Assembly: GCA_932521035.1 (NCBI GenBank)
Contig: OW051495.1
Location: 7,564,001-7,628,000 of the forward strand
DNA length: 64,000 bases
Source: Oscheius dolichura
Lineage: Eukaryota > Nematoda > Chromadorea > Rhabditida > Rhabditidae
Reading direction: 5' to 3'
In this document: positions 24,627-37,500 of the stretch, in pieces
Position numbering within the stretch: position 1 is the first letter of the stretch
Layout: every line of letters starts with the position of its first letter
Translations under genes and position numbers: made by a program
Notes under the pieces: generated by a model
What the model was told of the DNA's origin: nothing
Databases searched by the model: none
What the model saw: the letters and a program-made list of their open reading frames with translations, nothing else

Positions 24627-24990
24627 GATACACGCTTTTAATTTGTTCACGTTGTTTTTCTGATTCTCGTTGAACTTGTAAGATTAGTTGCTATACAAAA
24701 GTCATTAAAATGGGGTATGGGCACTAAATAAGTAAATATCTCAGTCTTGTTAAACAGTTAAATGTAAATATCAACCACTATCTTAATAATATTACACCGG
24801 CGCTCGATTTTTATAAACTAGTAACACAGCTAACTCAATGGTTACATAAAACTCAAGAGAAAAATCAAAACAGGCAGGGTTTTATGCCTACAGTCGCCAC
24901 GAATTCTCTTCTTTGCAAAACACCAATTTCTTTTCACATCTCTATAGGTAAAAGAACTTTTGGCGGGGATCTTCCGAGTCAAGGTTACGG
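24627..24990. other. Gap
   Basis: A/T-rich, no feature recognised. Confidence 0.4.
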
Positions 24991-25142
24991 TATGGGCCAT
25001 TTCCATTTGTCATAGAGGTCTACTCCGTTATAAGACCCACAAGTTCGAATTCAGTTTATTTACCTTAACTTCTGATTGCGTAGAGCAAAAATAAGACTAA
25101 CGCGCAAAAATATCTGACGTATCCGTTTGGAAATGGTCCATA
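24991..25142. mobile_element. MITE family B, copy B1 (diverged)
   Basis: Inverted termini TATGGGCCATTTCCA and TGGAAATGGTCCATA enclose about 120 bases. The same termini occur in B2 just downstream. Confidence 0.5.
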
Positions 25143-25220
25143 CATTTATTTTTCAACGGATAGGCTTACAAAAATTGACCTTGTCATAAGCACTTGGTTC
25201 ATTTCTTCTTTATTTTTTTA

Positions 25221-25355
25221 TATAGTCCATTTCCAATGGATTTTCCACGGGTTCAAATTTGGCGACGCGTCTCTGCTACGGAACCATGTTAGAAAGCTTC
25301 CTGGTTCCGTAGCGGAGAGGTTTTTCCGAGGAATATCCGTTGGAAATGGACTATA
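25221..25355. mobile_element. MITE family B, copy B2
   Basis: Terminal inverted repeats TAGTCCATTTCCAATGGAT and ATCCGTTGGAAATGGACTA, with a nested inner inverted repeat (TCTCTGCTACGGAACCA with TGGTTCCGTAGCGGAGA). TATA flanks both sides, consistent with a TA target duplication. It folds almost end to end. Confidence 0.65.
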
Positions 25356-25503
25356 CTTCAAAAGATTTCCTATCAAAGAAATATTTGCAGGTAAACGCAC
25401 TCCGTCACTTGTGAGAGACGGCATTTTTCAATGCAATGCCGCCTGCTTACAAAGAAATCGGCCAGTTTTAATACAATCTTCATTAAATAGATAAAATTTG
25501 TAG

Positions 25504-28500
25504 GTGAAGATACGGATAATTCAACGGATGCAGAAGCTCCAAACTTGACAAGAGATACCTCAAAAGGAAAGCAATCGTTCCTGCAGAGAAATGACTCTCC
25601 AAGTAAGTTGTGCATTGGAAGGAAAAGATGTTAGCAGATTCTGATGAAGTCGACATTTTTCAAGATGCCGAGGAACACTTACGGCTACTCAAAATAGAGG
25701 ACTATTTGGAAAAAAATGCTGAAATTAAACTGGAATTTTTGACCAAAGAAAAGATTTTTAATGGTTAGTGGCTTTTGCTATTATCGTGTCCTAATAGTTT
25801 ACGGGATAGTATCAACGACTCTGACGAATAAGAGTCCAAACAAAAAGGAGGGGTCTAAATTAGACCGTCTAATGACTGATTCTATCTAGAAATTCTCGTC
25901 TCAAAATTAATCTTTCCAGGCATGTTACATATCATTTGAAAGCTCTCGAGCTCATGAATTCAGTGGTACACAAAATAGACGAAATAGGGCGGTTTCATTT
26001 AGCTCTTCAGCTAGTAGTCCTACAGAAACCAACCTACAGCGAAAAATGGCAACTAAACACTAGATCATTAGGTAGACCGCGCCGACCAAGTCATTGGACC
26101 CCTTTTATTTGATTGAACCCCTATTCTGCATGAGAACCGAATAAACCATAGTGTGCCATAGTGGATAAAACACACAACGAAAAACTGAAGTTAAATTATT
26201 TTCAGAATCTCCAAAGCTGATGGGAGTAGACGAGTATGAAATAGTCATTGCTAAATGTGTGACCAAAGGAATATCTTGGGATCAAACGGCGTCTATTCTG
26301 TTCCAAGTTGATCGGGATCCACAGGCACTTTTAAAACTAGTAGTTCATTCGCTTTTAGATTTTGAAGCATGTACGTCAACAGTATTTCACCATATTGGCT
26401 GAACAAGTACAGTATCAAGTAGCGGAACGAATCACCGCGCTGTGTTGCAGACGAGAGAAGAAATTACTTGAATACAAAGACCCTACTACCGGTAAATTAC
26501 TTCACGCGAAGCTCTGGGATCAGGTGATCACCTTTGATAGAAAAACGTAAGTGTAAAAGGGCAGTTGATATGATCGAACCTTACAGAGACCCTTACAACC
26601 CATCTACATGTCTTCTCTGCTTGCAATTCTTCAATTTGACAAGAGTACCGGATGCCGCAAAGGACAAATTTCTTCAAAAATTGTGGAAGAAAGTCGTCTC
26701 CTCTTGGAATCACCAGATCGACGAGCTCATCTTTCATTTCCTTGACGATTCCGTAGAACGGAAGCTTCTCAGCTGTGTATCCAACTGGTTTAATTCGGGT
26801 GAGATGAGCCGGCAACAATTCAACAAATGGAAGAAACTCGCAAAGCTGGGACAGGAAAATAATGTGGAATCTTTAAAAGACATGTGTTGCAAGGAAGAAA
26901 AGCATGCCGTCGAGCACGTCACCCTCCTCCAGTCAATTTTGAACCAAGTTCCTGGGGAGAATTTCAAAGAAAATAGTGACTACAAGCAGCTGTTAGCCTC
27001 CTTTTTCCGTCAACCACAATTTAAACTAACCGACAACGATTCAAAGCTAAAGGTGACCTCGAAAGGAATGTTCCTGAGTGATATTGTCGGAGAAATCTTG
27101 AGGAGGAAGATATCGTCAGTAAAAGAAGTCAATATTTATGCCCCGTCCTTCTTTGGAATCGACTATAAGCTGGGAAACGATGACTGGCACGGAACCAACC
27201 TAACAATTGTGGCAGATAAGATTACTGTTTGGAAGAAGAGCGTCATCAACGTATCCGGTAGGTCAAGCTTTAATTACAGTCCATTTCTATCGGCCAGTTT
27301 TTGAACTTTTAGACTTAATAGCAATTTGGCAAAGAAAAGCCGTAGCTACGGCACTGCAGTTTTATATAATATGAAATCACCATTTACATTATAAAAGCCC
27401 TAATGTAACGGACCACTTTTTTCACGTTCATGCTTAATGCTATATATGGTTTTGTTGCATTTTTGACGCTGATAACGAATATGATAATGAAAAGATATGA
27501 AAGTGCAAAATGAAAAAGTTATGAGGCCTCAAAGTTGCATAAAACGGCACAGCTTTTTTTCGAATAAGCTATTGTGACCTATATGATTGAATAGAGCTAT
27601 GTCAATAATGCCGGACTGTGAAATCTGAGCTCATATAGTGCTTATTTTGGTCATTCGATAGAGCTATGCTGGGCTAAGCAGGCAGCCAAATTTCAGGCGC
27701 TGAGAGTGTTATAGTAAGGAGAAAAATGAGTTTTAACACGAAAAAGGCCCTTTTTTGGCCACAAGTTTTTTTCGATTCAGGCTACGAGACTAGGGTCATT
27801 CGATAGAGCTCGAAAAGTTATGTAAGACTGTAAAGTATGAGAATGTATAATGCTAAATGTCGCGAGTTATGGTCGTTTTTATCTGCGCTGGCACCCAATA
27901 GCGCAATGCGCTTCTGCAGGTCGCGCGCTAAAAAGGTCGCGGGTTCGACTCCCGTCGCGGTCAAACACTTTTGCTTTTTAGTTTTACGTCTATTTAGTCT
28001 AATTACACGTCTCGGAAGCACACTACGCGCTCAGAACCTCTCCAAAAGCGGGCAAGAACCCACACTGTCCGGCGTGGCGGTGGCGCGCGGCTTCCTAGTC
28101 CTACCCTAATAATAGGCAGATCTATGTATGTCTGTCGTCTGTGTAGATTGACAGGCCAAACGGGAGAGACGCAGAAAGTTTCGACCGTCAGATCTTATTC
28201 GACTGTCAAATCTCTTTCGACCGAAATAAACTAATCCCAACGTGGCCAAAGGCCGCCGGAGGTATACTGGTAATATATAAATATGAGTTCTCATTTGCAG
28301 TATTCAGGCTCGTCTTAGCTTTAGTGGCCTTTAAAATTCTGTTTTTTTCACCGAAGTGAGCTAATATCGTGTTTTTTTTCCCAAAAAAAGGTTTTCTAAA
28401 AAAACAAGGCCCACTAAAACATTTTTAAAACTTTAAGGATGCCCCAGAGGCTGAGTTTGCCTGACTGCGCACACTGGTCCCGCAGCGACTGCTTTCTGTT

Positions 28501-31500
28501 TTGTGACAATGCTTTTCACAGAAAATAGGAAATTGGCTGAAGCATTGCTCATTTGCTTCAGTTTTTGTTTTCCTCTTCTACAGTAACCCCCAGATCCCTA
28601 GGGGTTCCTTTAAAGGAACAGCTAATTATCTCTATACCGCTGGTTTGCACCTTTTGACTTACAATAACAGATTTCTGTGCTGATCTCAATGACGAAAAAA
28701 ACAATTAAAATGTTTTCATGATCACTGAAAAGGTTACAGGTATTGGACACTCTCGCAAAGTTCGCCCTGCTAAAGAAGAGAAGATTAATGAAACAGATGG
28801 AGCACATGGCGATGATGGGAGAGCAGGAGAGTCCAGCGGTAACGTTGTCATTCTTACAAACAAAATTCGAAACGCCGAAAAGTTGAAGATCAGAGCCAAT
28901 GGAGGAAGTGGCGAAGGAGGACAACACGGAGGGAATGGTGCTGATGGAAGGAAAGGGGTCAAGATGACTACTCCCTTGTTTTTGGAAACCATTTTGAGCT
29001 ATGAGAGTCTTTATTGGGATGGATGGGCCCGCTTCAAGGACTACAAGCCTGAACCAGAATGGGCGCTTGAGAATGATAATAGTGTCTACAAGCCATTTCA
29101 ACAGTGGATCTACAGGGAATATAAGCATACAGACGGTAGGCAAATGACATATTGCTATACTGGATGTGGATATTTCTACAATACGTACGACATTATGTTC
29201 TACATCAAAGGAAATGATGGAACAATGGGCGGCACTGGAGGAAGAAACGGCATAAGTGGAGAAGGAGGCAATCCTGGAGTCTTTATAGCTCGATGCCTCA
29301 AGACAGGAGCTGAACTCAAACAGTTTAAAAATGTCAAAATGGAAAAGGGCGCAGCCGGAGCGGAAGGAAAACCAGGAGTTGCTGGAAAACCAGGCGCCCA
29401 TGGAAATGACATGGCTCTGGTTGATCGTTCCGCTGGCAAACTGGTCTGGAGCAATCGAGGATCTCGTTATATTTATGGTGAATCGACACATGCCAAGTTG
29501 CAAATACAATACAGCACTAAGAAATCATTTGACAATGCTTTAAATGGCTTTAGAAAGCATGAAGAAGGTTGCAGTGACTGCTACGTAGGTTTTAAAACCG
29601 TTGAAATTGGCCCAATGGAGACGAAAAGCGCGACAGAAGAGAAGACATCCACCGAAAGGACCGGCCATTCGCTTCCAGTGGATAGGGAGACTATTTCGGT
29701 TGAGAAGTTGTTGGAGGAATTTGCTGAACTTTGCGAAGGAGATGAGCAGAAGATTGGAGATATTTCTCAGTTCAAAGGACTTGAAGCGGGCATTGGGGAC
29801 CAAGAGGTGCAGCACCTTCTCTCGGAGACGTTTGCCATTATGCTCCCCGCCGTAGAAGACAGCCAGCAAAAGCAGGAAAAGATCCTCCGTCGAGCAGTAA
29901 TCAACGCTGACAAGGATGTAGATAAAAAGTGCAGTGCTAACCAAAAGCTTTCTTGTCTAGAAATGCTGATAGATGATGTTGTCACTGTTGACACGGAGTT
30001 AGAACTGAAGAATGACGAACTGGTTGATGTGGTCGAGACGCACAAAGATCCTTGGTGGATAAATGTCGATGAGGAGAAGTACACAAGGGTTCAGTCTTTT
30101 TTCACCGATGTCCACTACAATGCTATCGACTCGCTTGATTTGCTCGTGTGCTTCCACGACATCAACAAGCACTTGAAGATACATAAAGACGTCTTCGCTC
30201 CATTTTCTCATCCTTCTTTTAACTGGGCAAATGTTTCTGATGTCCAGAAATATATGCAGACCTTTTTAACTCTTGAGGAGCAGATATCAAGAAGGGAAAA
30301 CGAGGAGAGGGACGCAGAAGTAGAAGACGAACAAGAACCCTTAGAAGAAGCAAGAGACTATAGCCCCATATGGTTGCCCAAATCTAAAGAAGTCGTGGGG
30401 AAAGCCTTTAAGGATGTGGACCAAAAATTCAAACAATGTGAATTCCTTTTTTATCGTCTTATTTCTCTTCTGAAGCACGATCTCGCATTGACCAGACGAT
30501 TTTCCATTGGAACAACTTCAGAGACGAAGAAGTTCAAGCAACCAGGCAGCTCACCGGAAAGTATTGTTCACTTGTACTATTTGACGGAGCAAATTCTCAA
30601 TTATAATGTTCGGCTAATCCGCTACTACCTGCTCTACAAGGAGGCGATAACTATTCCCAAAGACTGGTACAATCCAAAAGCAGAAATAAGAATGGAAACA
30701 ATAGATGACCTTATCAACTGGGCTGGTAACAATGAAATGCCGAAATTCTACTCTGATATGCGATTCTTCATTCAGAATAACGGAATAAGGTGCCGTGCAT
30801 ATCGGCAGATGGTTGCTGATGAACAGGGAACCGAGATTCAAGTATTTTTCGGGAGCGGATTCTGTAAGATGCGATTAGTGGAAGATCTACTTCCTAAAGA
30901 TCGCAATGATGACAATTATGAGCTCCACCGTGTAATCTTCAAAGATGATGAAATGAAGTCGATAGTTGCAAATGAGCCGCTGAGAAAGCTCCGCGCTATC
31001 ATGAAGACTTGTACACAAAATGTAGAACCTCTATCTCTGAATAATAACGCGATAAGCTTGGATTCCTACTTCCCAGGAGCGTTCAAGGCGGAGGTAAGCG
31101 AATGGACGGATGCAATTATAGCTGCTACTGGTGAACACACCGTACCAAAGTTCTTCCACCGAATTTTTCAACGGCATGGGAACACTATGAGCCTTGTTGA
31201 CTTCCAATTTGTTGTCAACACCATTATTGAGGCTAACAGAAATTTCGATCTTCCGCTGGAGCAACTGTGTTACATGATGCTGACCAAGGATGGCTATCTT
31301 TGCGACATCTTCCTCCCCCTGCGTGTTATGGCCGCTATGAAAGAAAGAGCTCCCAAATTCAAAGACCTCATTGAACAGCTCTCGGTAATAAAGAACCCAT
31401 ACCTCAGGGCTCTGTTTGGTTCAAAATTGCATGAGATTCCAATAGCGGAGACTGTCCTGGCCAGCCTAGTCAACATGCTTGCCCATGCAGAGGACAGGAT

Positions 31501-34500
31501 GGATCAACTGGAAAATATGCATCTAAAGGAATGGATAGATATTGCCAACTGCCAGAAATGGAATTCTTATGAGCCACTTGTTAAAAGCTATGGAAATGTT
31601 GGTTACTACATTGTGTTGCTAGAAAGAATTGATAAGGAGAAAGGAAAGAGACTTGAACATGTCATAGAGGTCTTGAAGAAAAACAGCAAGAATGAGGTTT
31701 TTATTCTGGAGAAGATTGTCTCAACTCTGGCATTCTTGATCGAAAATAATGAAATAGACTTCAATGATGCTTATGAGGAAAGATTGCTGAGTTTTCTAGA
31801 GTTGGTCAGCCAGAAGTATGTCAAGATGAGAGAGGAGATCTATGCACAATTATCGTCTTATAGTTTACGAGAGGAGGATGTACAAGAAGAAGGCTCCAAA
31901 ACGGGTAATATCACCTATATCACGAATGAAATCCTGCAACGAATTATGATAGACACTTTCGCTGTCAAAGAGATACAAGTATGGGTATGGGACGCTATGT
32001 TTCCAGAAGCCAATCGAACTTTAACTGATCTTATAAAGTTGTCTGTCAATCCTCAAGACACTGTTAATGCCAAGATTGAACGAAAAAAGGAAATGGAAAC
32101 AATTAAGGACATTCTATCTGACCCTACAAAAGACGATATAAAGGAGTATGGGCGAATATTAGACAAAATCGACACCGAGTTCTACAATTTGTATAAATAT
32201 CGTCTTCGGCATACGCAGAAAATAGCCATCCTCGCAGCAGCAAGAAGTGAACGAAATCTTCTATCGCAAGTCAATACTGGTGAAGGAAAGACGTATCTTA
32301 TTGCTTGTCTGGCTATTCTTCGAATTTTTGTAGACCGAAATGTGACAGTCGACATTATTACCAGCTCTTCTGTCCTGGCTCAAAGAGATGCGGAAGCGAT
32401 GAAGTACCTCTACGCAGCGTTTAACATTCGAGTTGGGCATAATTGTGACGAAGATGTGGAGAAGAGACAACTTGCCTATAAATGTGAAGTGGTTTATGGG
32501 GACATCGCCCGCTTCGAGAGGGACTACCTGCTGCAGACGTTCTACAAGAAGAATATTCTCGGCTCCCGGACACGGTGCAACGTGATTGGTGACGAAATTG
32601 ATGTGATGCTTCTGGACAGCGGCAGCAATATGCTCTATCTCTCTCACAATGTGGCTGGACTTGAATTGCTCGACTCGTTGTTTGTTTATCTCCATAAATT
32701 GGTCAACATGCCATCACTTAGCGAAGCAGATGATGATAACTTCTCTACTAGTAAACTTAAGCAGAAGGTTCTTGCGGATATGTTTGGAATGGTTACCAAG
32801 CAGGACATTACCGAACTATTGGTCGATAGGAGAAATGTAGCCTCTGTTGAAAAGTTATGGAAAATTCTGGTCAATCAAAATGTGGTTAATTCTGACGGAC
32901 TTCTTCAGGACAACTGGGTAAGTTCATAGAATATAGTCTGTCAAGAAAAAAGACAACAGTCAAAGGTCTACAATCCTAGCGGAGGAGCGCGGTGACAGTG
33001 AATTTTTCGAGAGAAAAATGGTTGTAACTTGACCGTTCGATAAATTTGGGACCTTTGCATGTTGTGGTTTTTTTCTTGACGGATTATACCACGCTCTCTT
33101 GAATCTAAACATCCCGGATCCTTTACTTTTTGGTCTCATTGGGGAGGGGCTTCTATTCGGCTGGGGGTCTTTTATCTTTCGAGCAAGGAATCTTTTATGT
33201 GAGTAGGCTACGCGTTTATAAACGATAGAATCTTTAAAAAATAGAAGTCCAGAAGAGCTAATGTGGGGTAACTAAACACCGGAAAAGTAGTGGGAGCTAT
33301 AAAAACAGGGAAAAATAACTTTATAATTTGCTTCCAACGGGATATGTCACGAACTTCAAAGGTCTGTCCCGCCTCCGTGTTAGGACCCACACGGTCTAAT
33401 TCACGAATTTCGATTTATCTACAGTATCCTTGGATTACGCCAAACAAAAAATTTGATGGCAAAATTTCTTACATATCGGTTGAAAACCGACTCATTTACC
33501 GGGAGGGGGAGCTTTATTTGACAGTTGAAGGAAAAAAAGTTTCGGGGTCAAGGAAATATGTTATATATCTTGTCTTATGTTAAAGCTATCCATTTTAGGA
33601 CTATGGGAAATTGGTCCTAGAGATGAAAAATGGCTGTGATATGACGCTAGCTGGCCGAGTCTTTGCTATGCTTGAAATCGTCAAAAATCGTCGTCAAGAT
33701 ATTGGAATTCCCGCCTATCTGAAGCCGTTTGTTTTGAGGCACTTGGACGAGTTTATCAAGAATGCCAAACAGGGACTGTTTCTCAATCACAAGGACGAAT
33801 ATGTGGTGGATTTGAACCGCACTGGCCGCTATACTGATCTCCATCCTGTTATTACCATCGAGGATAAGGCTACAGGTACCGATTTGACCACGTCCCAATG
33901 GAGTGAGGGGCTTCATCAGTTTATACAGCTGAAACATGGCTGTCGTCTGTCTCCATACAGTCTAAAGGCCGTCTTTATCTCGAACGTCTCTTATCTCAAA
34001 GGCTACAAGCGGCTCAACGGCTTCAGTGGAACTCTTGGCTCAGTGGAGGAGAATAAAATACTGGGCGAGCTGTACGACGCCGACATGTTGAAGCTTCCTA
34101 CCTGGAAGCCGAAAATGTTCAATGAAAATGCTCCTATCCTTGCAGCGACCAAAGAAAACTGGGTCAAGAGCATTTTTGAAGAAGTTTGTGATCAGATACT
34201 GGCTAATAGATCAGTTCTGGTTATTTGTCAGTCGATCAAAAAGGTGGAAGAGCTGGAAAAAGACTTGAAACAACTGTATAGTCGAATGATTTCGCCTTCT
34301 CCTAAAGTGGCACAGGCTGTTAACTGCATAATCATGTATAGGAGAGAATTTGACGACAAGGCCTTTATGGAAAACCTCTCTTGTTGTCAAATCATCATTT
34401 CAACGAACTTATCAGGCCGAGGAACCGACATTAACCTTAACGAAGATCTTGTGAAAAGTGGTGGCCTCCACGTTATTGTGACTTTCCTGCCGGATAATAG

Positions 34501-37500
34501 CAGAATCGAGGAGCAAGCTTACGGTAGAGCTGCAAGATGTGGTCAAAAGGGATCCGGTCAAATTATCTGCATGGTAGAGGAGGAGAATGGAGCCAGCAAT
34601 ATCTTCCAACTTAAACAATTCCGTGATAATGCTGAAATTCACCGTCTTCGATCACTAAAACAGCATTATGACTATCATATAGCCGTGGAGGAGACGTGCC
34701 TGAAGCTGTTCGAGGATCATTGTGGCCACGTTATGAAGGCCGTCCACTCTCCCTCGAAGAAGTTGTCAATTGTGCAAGTTATCTATTTTGCATTATTGGA
34801 TGAATGGGCGGGCTGGTTGGACTCAAAAGCAGAAAAGATTCGTGAGTGTAAGGATATGAAGAACGACCTGCTGAAGGATCATATCATAGCCTCAGCGAAG
34901 GAGTTTCTGGAGAAGCACCCCCTTCCCGAGGTTTCCGATCCGAATGACTACGACCATTCCTTGGCTTGGATCGAACGTCCTCAACCTTTGTTGTCAATTG
35001 CACTGATATATTTGGAATCGAATCAAATTGGACAAGCTGTTGAGATGCTGGATAAGATTATTCGAGAGTTTCCCGAATTTCAAGCTGAAGCCTACTATTA
35101 CAAGGGAATTATCGAGCAATGGAACATTCATCAGGCGCTCGTCAAATCTGGCGAAAATGACGAGAACGGGAAGAGCGATCAAGTAATTGTTGAATTACTG
35201 CTGACCCCTGTAAACAAGGTGCTGAAAACAGCTAGTGTGATTAAATTAAAAAGCGCTAACTGGATGGTTAGAAATATCGCCTTTACTGATGATTGCCCGG
35301 ACGACTTCATACAGAGGTGCATTGAAAGTGTTCAAAAAGCAACGGAATACTTCCTCCTGTCTCGTTCTTTATTCTCTACAAGGATACATAAACGGAATGG
35401 GATGGCTCGTATTGTGGCCGACCTACAGTTAAATTCTTCATCATTTGCTACAAGGGGATATGCAGCGCAGCAGGAAGAAACTATTGCCGCTTTGGCATGT
35501 TTTATTGGTAATATTGACGACCTCCTGGGCCATAGAGCCACACCGGAAGACGTTAAACTTGGCGACGAGCCTCCTCATCTGACTGTCCGCCGTTTCCGAG
35601 AATTTGTAAAGAGAGCAGATCTCATTACGCCACCGCAACTGACCGCCCAAATGCCAACAAATCAACAGCTGAGCGTGATTTCAACTAATCACTGCCTTCC
35701 TATTCATGCTCTCAAGGTTGGCTTCCAAAAAATGTGTAAAAACGAAGAGCTTGAAGAATACGACGGGCAGAAGATAGTACGGGCAGGAGAGCTCGCCGCA
35801 GTCTTCTTCTTGCCAAGTGTTAGGGGATTCTGGGAATCCCTCCGACGAGCTGGATGCTTTTTCTCGGAGCAAGCTTTTATCGCCGTTAGGAAAGAAAATA
35901 AAGAAGATGTTCCCGTTCTCGGGGAACTCACCCCTGTTTCTTTCGAACTGAAGGCCCTACAGATGCAACTTTCAACAGAGGACTTGACCGAATACAATCT
36001 CTACGACGTAACTGGCACTGCAAAAGAATTTAAAAGCAATGGTGCAAAAAATGCGGAGCTACAAGAGGCTGAAGAAGCCGGATTTGTTCATATTGAAGTA
36101 ATTGCCACTATTAATCCGTTGGCCTTGATCACTTGCCAATATTTGGATCAGTTTTCACTTCTCAGGACGGCTACAGTAGCCTCGGAGTTGGGCATCTCTA
36201 TTGCTGAAGCGGAATGGATTATGCAGAGATTGCGGCAACACGGTGTGGTGGAGAAAAGTTTAGCAGAAATTACCAACCCTGAAGAAATGAGCATTGGACA
36301 TAAAGCCACAGAAGAACAAACAAATGGTGGGGTACTCCTTCGATCGAAGTAATGCAACGTTTTTCAGACGGAAAACTGTCCAATAAAGAAAGTAATGGGA
36401 ACAATGGAGAAAAGGCCAAAGAACAACAAGGTAAAAGCAAATTCTTATAAGGGAAGTGTAGCAACTAGTAGCGGCCGAATTGGCCATATATGGGCTCGTT
36501 TTCGGGCGTGGTAGGGCGCGTCGGACGTTTGTCCCCGTATCTTGGCCATTTCTTGGCCATTTTTCGAGATTCAAAGACCTACGTGGAGAGTATGTCGTGT
36601 CGATTCTAACGAACCAGGCTACAGGTGGCAAGCTTCAATTTGCAGCTCGACAAACGTTGAAATGACTAGTATTAGCCTCTGTCCGCGTTACGTAACACCC
36701 CTCTAGTGTTAGCGGATTTATTTGGCGAACGCTCAAGCAAACCGCACCCAAAAACTCACCCAATGATAATTCGATCTTGCTTATTTTCTTCATGTCTATC
36801 TTATTCAGAATTTTATGGCGGACAAGCTGATATAGGTTATATTCCATAAGAATAAGAAATTGCTGAAATATAACCCAAAATAGAGTTTTTGAGGTGAATA
36901 TAGTGTTTTTATCGATAATTCAGCAATTTCTTATTCTTATGGAATATAACCTATATCAGCTTGTCCGCCATAAAATTCTGAACAAGACAGACATTAAGAA
37001 AATAAGCAAGATCGAATTATTCGAGCACAGGGCGCATTGGATGAGTTTTTGGGTGCGATGTGCTTGAACGTAAGCCGATTTATTTCACAATAACAAACCA
37101 TTTCCTTTTTAAAGGAATCAAAATGGGCTTTCTGCCGCTATTTCAGAATTTTTTGTTGTGATATTCGGATTTTACACAAAACATTGATTTAGAAATTGCT
37201 ACAGGTTGCATGGAACATGTAACAGAACAGAGAAATAATGACTTAAAAAATTTTATCCGTTAGAATTAACCAATCCTATCGCTACCATTTGGTGCAATTC
37301 TTTTGTAAGAGTAAATTCAACTTTACCCTCATTTATGCTTGAATGGTCGCATTTTTTAGTCAAGCAGCCGAAGAAGATCTGCGAGGCGTACTTCCCTGTG
37401 AGCCGAATAACTTGTGGCATGTTTCCCCAGAACATCAGGTCCCAGATACACATGATGTTGGTCCGCAACTTCGCTTACCACTACGCTCTGCAGAGTCTCA

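Noticed and set aside
28622-29509. 295-codon minus-strand open frame
   Set aside because: It is the mirror of the Gly-rich coding exon of the SecA-like gene; the regular codons keep the opposite strand open. No start context or splice signal.
33290-33583. 98-codon frame in the intron between the two large SecA-like exons
   Set aside because: Both flanking exons join in phase without it, and it has no acceptor and donor of its own that keep frame.
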